The position numbers were made by a program, and so were the translations under genes. The notes beneath the pieces were generated by a model, which had not been told where the DNA came from, ran no database searches, and saw only the letters and a program-made list of their open reading frames with translations. From positions 62,001 to 126,000 of the forward strand of contig NZ_JBHUJS010000003.1 in NCBI RefSeq assembly GCF_042683405.1: 64,000 nt of DNA, in the 5' to 3' direction. Numbering within the stretch: the stretch's first letter is position 1; each line of letters begins with the position of its first letter. Source of the stretch: Telluria sp042683405 (GTDB lineage: Bacteria > Pseudomonadota > Gammaproteobacteria > Burkholderiales > Burkholderiaceae_D). Positions 1 through 7,266 of the stretch are shown piece after piece.

Positions 1-480
1 GGCTATCCGCCGTCGGTGTTCGCCAAACTGCCGGTGCTGGTCGAACGCGCCGGCAACGGCCCGGAAGGCGGCGGCTCGATCACCGCCTTCTACACCGTCC
101 TGACCGAGGGCGACGACCAGCAGGACCCGATCGCCGACTCGGCGCGCGCGATCCTGGACGGCCACTTCGTCCTGAACCGGCGCCTGGCGGAAGCGGGCCA
201 CTACCCCGCCATCGACATCGAACAGTCGATCAGCCGCGTCATGCACTCGATCACCACGCCGGAGCACCAGAAATCGGCGCGCAAGCTCAAACAGCTGTAC
301 TCGCGCTTCGAGCGCTCGCGCGACCTGGTCGCGGTGGGCGCCTACGCGGCCGGCACCGACCCGGTGCTGGACCAGGCGATCCAGCTGAATGGCGCCATCG
401 AAGAGTTCCTGTGCCAGGAAATCACCGAAAAAGTCGGCATGGACCAGAGCTTGGCCCAACTTACCTCGCTGTTCCCGTGA
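1..480 (+). CDS. fliI: Flagellum-specific ATP synthase FliI, C-terminal part
   Basis: This is the C-terminal 159 codons of the ATPase of the flagellar type III export apparatus, cut by the window edge; the start and the Walker A region lie outside. The visible part contains the GSITAFYTVLTEGDDQQDP segment, which in FliI/F1-beta-like ATPases follows the nucleotide site, and then the helical C-terminal domain (SARKLKQLYSRFERSRDLV). FliI forms a hexamer at the export gate with FliH and FliJ. It is followed after 35 bp by fliJ, the usual order. The family assignment is clear although only about one third of the protein is seen. Confidence 0.95.
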   Translation, partial: GYPPSVFAKLPVLVERAGNGPEGGGSITAFYTVLTEGDDQQDPIADSARAILDGHFVLNRRLAEAGHYPAIDIEQSISRVMHSITTPEHQKSARKLKQLYSRFERSRDLVAVGAYAAGTDPVLDQAIQLNGAIEEFLCQEITEKVGMDQSLAQLTSLFP

Positions 481-515
481 TCGGACGCGCGGGCGGGCTC
501 CTATAATCGTCTCCA

Positions 516-956
516 ATGGCTAAGCAATCCGCACTCGAGACGCTGATCGAACTGGCGCAGCGCGACACCGACGACGCCGCCAAGCGGCTCGGCGCGGCGC
601 TCAAAGGCGTCGAGGAAGCGCAGCAAAAGCTCGAAATGCTGCTCGGCTACCGTGACGACTACGCCGCCCGGCTGCTGCAGGCGCAGTCCAGCGGCATCAC
701 ACCGATGGCGTACCAGAACTTTGTCGCCTTCATGGGCAAGCTGGATGCGGCCACCAACGGCCAGCGCGAAGTGCTCAGGCACGCCCAGGCCAAGGCGGCG
801 ACGGAAAAGACCAGGTGGCAGGACGCGGAGCGCAAGCGCCTGTCCTACCAGACGCTCTCGAACCGTGCGGCCGAAGAGGCGCTCAAGCTCGAGAACAAGC
901 GCGACCAGAAACTGATGGACGAACACGCGGCACGGCAAGCCTATTACCGGCGCTAA
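516..956 (+). CDS. fliJ: Flagellar export protein FliJ
   Basis: A 146-residue, highly charged, Gln/Ala/Lys-rich protein predicted to be one long antiparallel coiled coil, as FliJ is. It opens with MAKQSALETLIELAQRD and keeps heptad-like patterns over most of its length. FliJ is the stalk-like component that sits in the FliI hexamer ring and couples ATPase activity to the FlhA gate. Its length matches the family (about 145-150 residues). It lies between fliI and fliK in the common order, 18 bp before fliK. Confidence 0.93.
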   Translation: MAKQSALETLIELAQRDTDDAAKRLGAALKGVEEAQQKLEMLLGYRDDYAARLLQAQSSGITPMAYQNFVAFMGKLDAATNGQREVLRHAQAKAATEKTRWQDAERKRLSYQTLSNRAAEEALKLENKRDQKLMDEHAARQAYYRR

Positions 957-974
957 CGAAACACCCCCGAAAAT

Positions 975-2474
975 ATGCAAGCTCAGACCATCCCGACCTC
1001 GATCAACGCCGCCAGCGCGGCCCCTGCCGGCGCGCGCGGCCCCGCCGCCGCCGCCCCGGCGGACGCCACCACCCCGTTCGCCGAAGCGCTGTCGCGCGAG
1101 ATCGGCCAGCGCCAGCAGCCCGCAGACAATCTGGCCACCGACCCCGCAGCGGACCTGCGTCCCGGCGCCGCTGCCACAGCAGCAGCGCAGCCACACGACG
1201 CAGCCGCCGAGGCAGCCGCCGATGCAGCGGAAGAAGCCGCCCTCGCCGCCGACGCATCCGCGATCGCCCCCGTCACCGACATGCTGGCCCTGGCGGCAAG
1301 CCTGGCGCAGCCAGCGCGCACCGCCGCCCCAGCCGCACCCAAAATGGGGACAGACCCCATTTCGAAAATGGGGACAGACCCCATTTCTGCCTCCATTTCG
1401 GCTGCCAGCATCCCGGCGCCCTTGGCTCAAGCCGCACCGGAAATGGGGACAGACCCCATTTCGGAAATGGGGTCTGTCCCCATTTCCGGGTCTGTGCCCG
1501 GGTCGGGTGCGGCGGCGCTGGCTGGCGCCGGCCGCGCAGAGGCCGTGGCAGCGCAGAAGCCTGCTGTGGAGGTGCACGCGAGCGGTGTCACGCCGCGATC
1601 CCCGGCTTCTGCCATGTTTGCGCAGGCGCTGGTCCAGGCTGTGCAGACGGTTGGCACGGGCGCCGCGGCGCGACCGGAGGGGGAAGGCGGAGCTCAGCTG
1701 CGGTCCATGTTCGCGAGCGCGACGCAGGTATCGCAGGCCCCCGTCTCCATCACGCCAGGCGATACGGCGCAGACGGTGTCCGACCTGCTGGCGGGCGTGG
1801 TGGCGCAGCCTGCGCCGGCCCGCCCTGCGGCAGCACAGCCAGCCCAGCCGGCCGCGGCGCAGGGGGCCCAGTCTCAAGAGGAGCTGGCAACGCTGGCTTC
1901 CGCAGGTGAAGCGATGCCAGAGCCGGTGGCGGCTGAAGCACCTGCGCCCGCCGAGGCCTTTGCAACGCAGCTGCAGGCAGCGCGCACCGATCAGGTGCAG
2001 GCCAGCGCGATGGCCGGCGGCGATCGCCTGGCCGCACGCGTGGGTACGCCCGCCTGGGATAAGCAGCTGGGTCAGAAGATCGTGTTCATGGCCGCCGGCG
2101 CGGAACAAAGCGCTTCGCTGACCCTGAACCCGCCGGACCTGGGTCCGGTGCAGGTGGTCCTGAACATCAGCAATGACCAGGCCAGCGTGGCATTCAGCTC
2201 GCAACAGCTGGAAGTGAGGCAGGCGCTGGAAAACGCGATGCCGCGGCTACGCGAGATGATGGGCGAAAGCGGCATCACGCTGGGCAGCGCGACCGTCAAC
2301 GCGGGGATGCCGGAACAGCAACAGCAGGCGCAGCGCGGGCAGGATGCGCGCGCGGGTGGCCACAATGGCAATGGCAATAACCGTGGCAACGGCGTGGCGG
2401 CGGATGGCGATGGCGCCGCGCCTGCAGCGCCGGTGCGCCGCGTCGCGAACGGCGTGGTCGACACCTTCGCGTAA
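975..2474 (+). CDS. fliK: Flagellar hook-length control protein FliK with repeat-encoded insertions
   Basis: FliK, 499 residues, is secreted through the export gate and switches export specificity when the hook reaches its proper length. The conserved C-terminal hook domain is recognisable at about residues 370-460 (SLTLNPPDLGPVQVVLNISN, then the helix with EVRQALENAMPRLREMM). The N-terminal two thirds is Ala/Pro-rich, the expected ruler region. Four copies of the 21-bp hairpin repeat are embedded there in frame and read as KMGTDPIS, KMGTDPIS, EMGTDPIS and EMGSVPIS, at residues about 123-139 and 156-171. The tail after the hook domain is Gln/Gly/Asn-rich (QQQQAQ, NGNGNNRGNG). Because ruler length sets hook length, extra residues here could matter; that is inference. 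Confidence 0.95.
   Translation: MQAQTIPTSINAASAAPAGARGPAAAAPADATTPFAEALSREIGQRQQPADNLATDPAADLRPGAAATAAAQPHDAAAEAAADAAEEAALAADASAIAPVTDMLALAASLAQPARTAAPAAPKMGTDPISKMGTDPISASISAASIPAPLAQAAPEMGTDPISEMGSVPISGSVPGSGAAALAGAGRAEAVAAQKPAVEVHASGVTPRSPASAMFAQALVQAVQTVGTGAAARPEGEGGAQLRSMFASATQVSQAPVSITPGDTAQTVSDLLAGVVAQPAPARPAAAQPAQPAAAQGAQSQEELATLASAGEAMPEPVAAEAPAPAEAFATQLQAARTDQVQASAMAGGDRLAARVGTPAWDKQLGQKIVFMAAGAEQSASLTLNPPDLGPVQVVLNISNDQASVAFSSQQLEVRQALENAMPRLREMMGESGITLGSATVNAGMPEQQQQAQRGQDARAGGHNGNGNNRGNGVAADGDGAAPAAPVRRVANGVVDTFA
1342..1386. repeat. Hairpin repeat pair, direct (ACAGA-ACAGA), inside fliK
   Basis: Two copies of the 21-bp repeat (1342-1362 and 1366-1386), start to start 24 bp, both with loop ACAGA on the plus strand. 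Each is a perfect 8-bp stem, AAATGGGG pairing with CCCCATTT. The 24-bp period is exactly eight codons, so fliK stays in frame. Confidence 0.97.
1441..1485. repeat. Hairpin repeat pair, inverted (ACAGA-TCTGT), inside fliK
   Basis: Copies at 1441-1461 (loop ACAGA) and 1465-1485 (loop TCTGT), period 24 bp. The second is the reverse complement of the first, so the two can also fold into one long hairpin (REPIN-like). It is read in frame as EMGTDPIS and EMGSVPIS in FliK. A degenerate echo (CCGGGTCTGTGCCCGGG) follows immediately. Confidence 0.97.
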
Positions 2475-2711
2475 GTAGCACGTCGTACCTGCGGACGCGG
2501 GCCCCGATTACGAGCATCCGAGGCCGCGCGATGAGCGGCCACGGTGCAAATCCGGCATGGGTCGCCGCGTCGGCGGGAACGGCGTGATGGCTGGTCGCCC
2601 GAGAAAGGCGTGGTTCCTCCCCCTTTTCGACGCATCTGCCTGCTCAATCTTTCCCGATAATGACATAATTACGGCTCATCCCGGAACCACCCCTGAAGTA
2701 TCGAGGCGCCC

Positions 2712-3209
2712 TTGAACGCAAAGACAAAATCCAAAGCCGATTCGAAAGCCGACGCACCAGCTGTCGCGCCCAAGAAGAACATGCTGATCATCGCCCTGGC
2801 CGGCGCCATCCTGGCGGGCGGCGGCGGCGCGGCCGCGTGGTACTTCTCGCAATCGGCCGATGGCAAGCCGGCCAAGGAAGAAGTCTCGAACGAGCCGGCC
2901 GTGTTCGTTCCGCTCGAGCAGTTCGTGGTGAACCTGCAGCCTGAAGACGGCGACGCCTACCTGCAGATCGCCCTGACCCTGCAGGTGCCGAACCTGGAAC
3001 AGGAAGAACTGCTGAAGCAGAACATGCCGAAGGTGCGCAGCCGCGTGCTGATGCTCCTGTCGGGCAAGCGCAAATCCGAAATCTCCACCGTGGAAGGCAA
3101 GCAGCAGCTGGGCCGCGAGATCGTCGCGGCGGTCAAGGAGCCGTTCGTGGCCAAGGGCGCGTCCCCGGTCGTGAGCGAAGTGCTGTTTACCTCGTTCGTC
3201 ATCCAGTAA
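2712..3209 (+). CDS. fliL: Flagellar basal body-associated protein FliL
   Basis: A 165-residue inner-membrane protein with one N-terminal membrane segment at about residues 24-45 (MLIIALAGAILAGGGGAAAW) followed by the periplasmic FliL domain (FVPLEQFVVNLQPEDGDAYLQIALTL by parts, ending LFTSFVIQ). FliL surrounds the stator units and supports torque. The start is a TTG at 2712, with GAGG 5 bases upstream; no in-frame ATG fits better. The 237 bp between fliK and this gene carry no gene that I can see, so fliLMNOPQR probably has its own promoter, but none is convincing by eye. Confidence 0.93.
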   Translation: MNAKTKSKADSKADAPAVAPKKNMLIIALAGAILAGGGGAAAWYFSQSADGKPAKEEVSNEPAVFVPLEQFVVNLQPEDGDAYLQIALTLQVPNLEQEELLKQNMPKVRSRVLMLLSGKRKSEISTVEGKQQLGREIVAAVKEPFVAKGASPVVSEVLFTSFVIQ

Positions 3210-3218
3210 CAGAGCATC

Positions 3219-4202
3219 ATGGCCGATAATTTCCTCTCCCAGGAAGAAGTCGATGCCCTCCTCAAGGGGGTCAACGGCGACCAGGACGACGCAGTCGCGC
3301 CTGAAGAGACTTCGGGGGTACGAACTTATAACCTTGCGACGCAGGAGCGCATCGTCCGCGGCCGCATGCCGACGCTCGAGATCATCAACGAGCGTTTCGC
3401 GCGCCTGCTGCGCGTGGGCCTGTTTAACTTCCTGCGCCGTTCCGCCGAAGTCTCGGTGGGCACCGTGCGCGTGTCGAAGTATTCGGAGTTCGTCCGCAAC
3501 CTGGTGGTACCGACCAACCTGAACCTGGTGCACATGAAGCCCCTGCGCGGCACCGCGCTGATGGTGTTCGATCCGGGCCTGGTATTCCTGCTGGTGGATA
3601 ACCTGTTCGGCGGCGACGGCCGCTTCCACACCCGCGTCGAGGGCCGCGACTTCACGCAGACCGAGCAGCGCATCATCATGCGCATCCTGGACATCGTGTT
3701 CGACGCCTATACACGTTCGTGGGAGCCTGTGTTCCCGGTCGAATTCGAATACATCCGTTCGGAGATGAACACGCAGTTCGCCAACATCGCCACGCCGAAC
3801 GAGGTCGTGGTGGCGTCGACCTTCACGGTGGAACTGGGATCGGTATCCGGCCAGATCCACTTCTGCATGCCGTACTCGATGATCGAACCGATCCGCGACG
3901 CGCTGACCTCCAGCCTGCAGGGCGAAGCCCTCGAGGTGGACAAGCGCTGGATCCGCCTGCTCACGCAGCAGATCCAGGTGGCGGAAGTCGAACTGGTGGC
4001 CACGCTGGGCACCGGTAAGGCCTCGTTTGACGAAATCCTCAATTTCAAAATCGGCGATATCATTCCGCTGCAGGTGCCTGAGATGATCCAGGCCACGGTG
4101 GATGGCGTCCCGGTCATGGACTGCACCTATGGCGTGATGAACGGCCAGTACGCAGTCAAAGTGGAAAAACTTCTCGCCGCCTCGAGCGAGAACAACAAGT
4201 AG
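3219..4202 (+). CDS. fliM: Flagellar motor switch protein FliM
   Basis: C-ring protein of 327 residues that binds CheY-P and transmits the switch signal. The N-terminal CheY-binding motif is visible (FLSQEEVDALL, residues 5-15). The middle CheC-like domain carries the conserved NLFGGDGRF (about residues 128-136). The C-terminal SpoA-like domain ends in the VPVMDCTYGVMNGQYAVKVE segment that pairs with FliN. It follows fliL by 9 bp and precedes fliN by 22 bp, the standard order. Length is normal. Confidence 0.97.
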   Translation: MADNFLSQEEVDALLKGVNGDQDDAVAPEETSGVRTYNLATQERIVRGRMPTLEIINERFARLLRVGLFNFLRRSAEVSVGTVRVSKYSEFVRNLVVPTNLNLVHMKPLRGTALMVFDPGLVFLLVDNLFGGDGRFHTRVEGRDFTQTEQRIIMRILDIVFDAYTRSWEPVFPVEFEYIRSEMNTQFANIATPNEVVVASTFTVELGSVSGQIHFCMPYSMIEPIRDALTSSLQGEALEVDKRWIRLLTQQIQVAEVELVATLGTGKASFDEILNFKIGDIIPLQVPEMIQATVDGVPVMDCTYGVMNGQYAVKVEKLLAASSENNK

Positions 4203-4224
4203 CGCAGGAACTTAGGAGTACACG

Positions 4225-4644
4225 ATGTCTGATACCCAGGACGATCAAAGCCTCGACGACGAATGGGGCGCCGCGATTGCGGAACAGGCGAAAGCCGAAG
4301 CGGATGCGCTGGCCAACCAGCAGACCGCCAGCGCCGCCGTGTTCAAGGATTTCACCAACAAGGGCGCGCGCAACGAGACCCCGAACGATATCGACTTCAT
4401 CCTCGACATCCCGGTCCAGCTGACCGTGGAACTGGGGCGCACCAAGATCGCCATCAAGAACCTGCTGCAACTGGCGCAAGGCTCGGTGGTGGAACTGGAC
4501 GGCCTGGCCGGCGAACCGATGGACGTGCTGGTCAACGGCTGCCTGATCGCCCAGGGCGAGGTGGTGGTCGTGAACGACAAGTTCGGTATCCGCCTCACGG
4601 ACATCATTTCGCCGTCCGAGCGCATCCGCAAGCTCAATAAATGA
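4225..4644 (+). CDS. fliN: Flagellar motor switch protein FliN
   Basis: A 139-residue C-ring protein. The last about 80 residues form the SpoA domain (DIPVQLTVELGRTKIAIKNL, then VVVNDKFGIRLTDIISPSER), which oligomerises with FliM at the base of the ring. The N-terminal about 50 residues are acidic and variable. A clear Shine-Dalgarno (TAGGAG) sits 7 bases upstream of the ATG. Its stop codon overlaps the start of fliO by 4 bases, which suggests translational coupling. Confidence 0.96.
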   Translation: MSDTQDDQSLDDEWGAAIAEQAKAEADALANQQTASAAVFKDFTNKGARNETPNDIDFILDIPVQLTVELGRTKIAIKNLLQLAQGSVVELDGLAGEPMDVLVNGCLIAQGEVVVVNDKFGIRLTDIISPSERIRKLNK

Positions 4645-5267
4645 TCGCCCGCCTGGCGCTGGTCATGCTGCTGGGGACCGTCCTCCTGGGACCGTCCCCG
4701 GCTTTCGCTGCAGTCAAGGAGACCGTCCCCGCAGCGGACCGTCCCGCGGCCGCAAGCGAGGCGGGAGCGCGTGGCTTCGTAGGAACAGCCCCCGCCGCGC
4801 CCGGCACAAAGATCACGCCGATCCCGGCGCCCACCACCGAAGACACGACGGCGGCCATGCCGCGCCCGGCCACCCCGGCCAATCCCGTGCAAATCGTCCC
4901 GCCGTCCACCGGCACGCCCGGCGTCGGCAGCCTGCTGCAAACCATCATGGCCCTGGGCGTGGTCCTCGGCCTGCTGGCCGTGATGGCCTGGGGGCTGAAG
5001 CGCTGGGGCCCGCGCCAGCCGACCGGCGCCAGCAACCTGCACATCGTCGGCGCGCTGAACCTGGGCGGCCGCGAACGCATCGTGGTGGTGGAAGTAGGCG
5101 ACCAGTGGATCGTGGTCGGCGCATCGCCCGGCCGTATCAATGCCCTTGCCACCATGCCGCGCCAGGAAGGCCTTGCCGCCAGCGCGGAACTGCAGGCCCA
5201 CGCCGCACCCGCGCCCAACTTCGCGCAGTGGCTGAAACAGACGATCGAAAAACGTAATGCAAAATAA
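4641..5267 (+). CDS. fliO: Flagellar biosynthetic protein FliO
   Basis: A 208-residue protein that helps assemble the FliP ring of the export gate. It has an N-terminal hydrophobic segment resembling a signal peptide (MIARLALVMLLGTVLLG), a long Pro/Ala-rich linker, one transmembrane helix at about residues 97-117 (LLQTIMALGVVLGLLAVMAW) and the short cytosolic domain (LHIVGALNLGGRERIVVVEV). DNA of the signal peptide and start of the linker is built from four GGGGACCGTCCCC-like palindromes (4673-4746), so part of the N-terminus appears to be repeat-derived. It overlaps fliN by 4 and fliP by 11 bases. Confidence 0.9.
   Translation: MIARLALVMLLGTVLLGPSPAFAAVKETVPAADRPAAASEAGARGFVGTAPAAPGTKITPIPAPTTEDTTAAMPRPATPANPVQIVPPSTGTPGVGSLLQTIMALGVVLGLLAVMAWGLKRWGPRQPTGASNLHIVGALNLGGRERIVVVEVGDQWIVVGASPGRINALATMPRQEGLAASAELQAHAAPAPNFAQWLKQTIEKRNAK
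4673..4746. repeat. Four GGGACCGTCCC-type palindromes inside fliO
   Basis: Second hairpin family: palindromes at 4673-4683 (partial), 4688-4699, 4718-4730 and 4737-4746 (partial), in two close pairs. Core is GGGAC, one base, GTCCC. They are translated in frame in FliO as LLGTVLLGPSP and KETVPAADRPA. Confidence 0.75.
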
Positions 5268-6003
5268 GAATCTCCGCCGCCTGCTGACGCTCGGCGTGGT
5301 ACTGCTATTGCCGCTGGTCGCGGGCGCGCAGGGCATACCGGCCTTCAACAGCGCGCCGGCGCCGGGCGGCGGCACGTCGTACTCGCTGCCGGTCCAGACG
5401 CTGCTCCTGCTCACGTCCCTCACCTTCCTCCCGGCCGCGCTGCTGATGATGACCAGCTTCACGCGCATCGTCATCGTGCTGTCGCTGCTGCGCCAGGCGC
5501 TGGGCACGCAAGGCGCGCCGCCGAACCAGGTGATCGTCGGCCTGTCGCTGTTCCTCACGCTGTTCGTGATGGGTCCGACGCTGGACCGCATCTACACCGA
5601 GGCCTACCAGCCGATGCAGGAGAACCGCATCGAGATGACCGAGGCGATGAACCGCGCCGCCAAACCGCTCAAGGAGTTCATGACGCGCCAGACGCGCCAG
5701 GCCGACCTGGCGCTGTTTGTCAAGATCTCGCGCTCGGCGCCGCTGCAAAGCGCCGAGGACATTCCGCTGCGGATCCTGATCCCGGCCTTCGTCACCAGTG
5801 AGCTCAAGACCGCATTCCAGATCGGCTTTGCGATCTTCATCCCGTTCCTGATCATCGACATGGTGGTCGCATCGGTGCTCATGTCGATGGGTATGATGAT
5901 GATGTCGCCCGCAGTGATTGCGCTGCCGTTCAAGCTGATGCTGTTCGTGCTGGTGGACGGCTGGCAGCTGCTGCTCGGCTCCCTCTCCCAAAGTTTCTAT
6001 TAG
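5257..6003 (+). CDS. fliP: Flagellar biosynthetic protein FliP
   Basis: Core export-gate membrane protein, 248 residues, which assembles with FliQ and FliR into the spiral entry pore. It has a cleavable N-terminal signal peptide (residues 1 to about 24, ending VAGAQG), then four membrane segments. Family signatures visible are LTSLTFLPAALLMMTSFTRI, LRQALGTQGAPPNQV and the C-terminal SVLMSMGMMMMSP...LPFKLMLFVLVDGWQLL. The start overlaps fliO by 11 bases. The only gap to fliQ is 8 bp. Confidence 0.97.
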   Translation: MQNKNLRRLLTLGVVLLLPLVAGAQGIPAFNSAPAPGGGTSYSLPVQTLLLLTSLTFLPAALLMMTSFTRIVIVLSLLRQALGTQGAPPNQVIVGLSLFLTLFVMGPTLDRIYTEAYQPMQENRIEMTEAMNRAAKPLKEFMTRQTRQADLALFVKISRSAPLQSAEDIPLRILIPAFVTSELKTAFQIGFAIFIPFLIIDMVVASVLMSMGMMMMSPAVIALPFKLMLFVLVDGWQLLLGSLSQSFY

Positions 6004-6011
6004 GTGGGCAC

Positions 6012-6281
6012 ATGACTCCAGAAACCGTCATGACCATGGGCCGCACGGCGATGGAAGTCACGCTGATGGTGGCCGCGCCCATGCTGCTGGTCGCGCTGAT
6101 CATCGGCCTGATCGTCTCCATCTTCCAGGCGGCGACCCAGATCAACGAAGCGACGCTGTCGTTCATTCCCAAGCTGGTCGGCATCTTTGTCGCACTGGTG
6201 GTGGCCGGGCCGTGGATGCTGGCCGTGATGCTCGACTATATGCGGCAGGTGTTCACCAGCATTCCGGGCCTGATCGGCTAG
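6012..6281 (+). CDS. fliQ: Flagellar biosynthetic protein FliQ
   Basis: An 89-residue export-gate membrane protein with two hydrophobic hairpin helices (residues about 16-38 and 52-74). The signature VSIFQAATQINEATLSFIPK is intact. Length is exactly typical. A GTGGG element lies just upstream of the ATG. It belongs to the fliLMNOPQR operon. Confidence 0.97.
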   Translation: MTPETVMTMGRTAMEVTLMVAAPMLLVALIIGLIVSIFQAATQINEATLSFIPKLVGIFVALVVAGPWMLAVMLDYMRQVFTSIPGLIG

Positions 6282-6300
6282 CGATGCACGATCCCGTCTC

Positions 6301-6360
6301 ATCCCCGCGCACGCGGGGATCCGTACCGAGCGTACGCACCCTCACGCATGCGCGGGGACG
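6301..6360. repeat. GC-rich hairpin repeat in the fliQ-fliR gap
   Basis: A perfect inverted repeat at 6301-6320 (ATCCCCGCG, 2-base loop, CGCGGGGAT) followed by a degenerate GCATGCGCGGGGACG. It fills the 85-bp gap between fliQ and fliR, which are usually adjacent. The GGGGA at 6355-6359 lies at Shine-Dalgarno distance from the fliR ATG, so the repeat may supply the ribosome binding site of fliR. Confidence 0.7.
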
Positions 6361-6366
6361 CCCCTC

Positions 6367-7197
6367 ATGCTGACGCTGACCAGCGGCGAACTCAATACCT
6401 GGATCGCCGCCTTCCTGTGGCCGCTGTCCCGCATGCTCGGGCTGGTCGCCTCCGCGCCCCTGTTCGGTAATTCCGCCGTGCCCACCACCGTCAAGGTGAT
6501 GCTGGGCGCGACGCTTGCGCTGGTGATCGCGCCCGCGATCCCCGCCATGCCGGCGGTGAACCCGACCTCGATGGCCGGCTTGCTGATCGTCGCGCAGGAG
6601 ATGCTGATCGGCCTGGCGATGGGCTTTGCCATGCGCATCGTGTTCGCTGCGATCGAGATGGCCGGCGAAGTCGCCAGCCTGACCATGGGCCTGGGCTTTG
6701 CGAGCTTCTTCGACCCGCTGACGCAGGGACGCTCGTCCGGCATCAGCCAGTTCCTCACGCTGGTCGCCACCATGGCGTTCCTGGCCGTGAACGGGCACCT
6801 GATCCTGATCGAAGTGCTGGCCGAGAGCTTCTACACGCTGCCTGTGTCGGCCACGCCACTGTCGATCGGCGGACCATATGAAATGGCGCGCTGGGGCGGT
6901 GAGATCTTCCGCTCCGGGCTGCAGCTGTCGCTGCCGCTGGTCGCGGCGCTGCTGATGACGAACGTGGCGCTCGGCATCCTGACGCGGGCGGCGCCGCAAC
7001 TGAACCTGTTCGGTATCGGCTTCCCGATCTCGCTAGGGGTGGGCTTCATCGTGCTAAGCCTGGTGCTGCCCTACCTCGCGGGTCCGTTCCAGGGGCTGTT
7101 CAACCGGGGGATCGAGGCCAGCAGGAGTATCCCGAGGGCGGCTGCGGCGAGGGCGCCGGTGGCTGCACCGGCTCCGCCGGCTCCCGCTCAGCCCTGA
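6367..7197 (+). CDS. fliR: Flagellar biosynthetic protein FliR
   Basis: Export-gate membrane protein of 276 residues with about six membrane segments. It opens with the family-typical hydrophobic start (WIAAFLWPLSRMLGLVASAP) and carries GFASFFDPLTQGRSSGISQF in the middle. It forms the closing subunit of the FliPQR pore. The C-terminal about 30 residues are Ala/Pro-rich and variable. It starts 85 bp after fliQ because a hairpin repeat lies in between. It is followed by a hairpin pair and the convergent flgL gene. Confidence 0.96.
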   Translation: MLTLTSGELNTWIAAFLWPLSRMLGLVASAPLFGNSAVPTTVKVMLGATLALVIAPAIPAMPAVNPTSMAGLLIVAQEMLIGLAMGFAMRIVFAAIEMAGEVASLTMGLGFASFFDPLTQGRSSGISQFLTLVATMAFLAVNGHLILIEVLAESFYTLPVSATPLSIGGPYEMARWGGEIFRSGLQLSLPLVAALLMTNVALGILTRAAPQLNLFGIGFPISLGVGFIVLSLVLPYLAGPFQGLFNRGIEASRSIPRAAAARAPVAAPAPPAPAQP

Positions 7198-7202
7198 CCT
7201 GA

Positions 7203-7247
7203 AAATGGGGTCTGTCCCCATTTCGAAAATGGGGACAGACCCCATTT
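7203..7247. repeat. Hairpin repeat pair (TCTGT-ACAGA) between fliR and flgL
   Basis: Copies at 7203-7223 (loop TCTGT) and 7227-7247 (loop ACAGA), period 24 bp, the only outward-facing pair in the window. It lies between the convergent 3' ends of fliR and flgL and is followed by TTTTTT on the plus strand, so it could act as a transcription terminator in both directions. Confidence 0.95.
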
Positions 7248-7266
7248 TTTGAGGTGACGGGGCGGG

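Noticed and set aside
501..2204. Long minus-strand open frame across fliJ and fliK
   Set aside because: Low-complexity Arg/Gly/Cys-rich shadow of fliJ and fliK; no Shine-Dalgarno or family feature.
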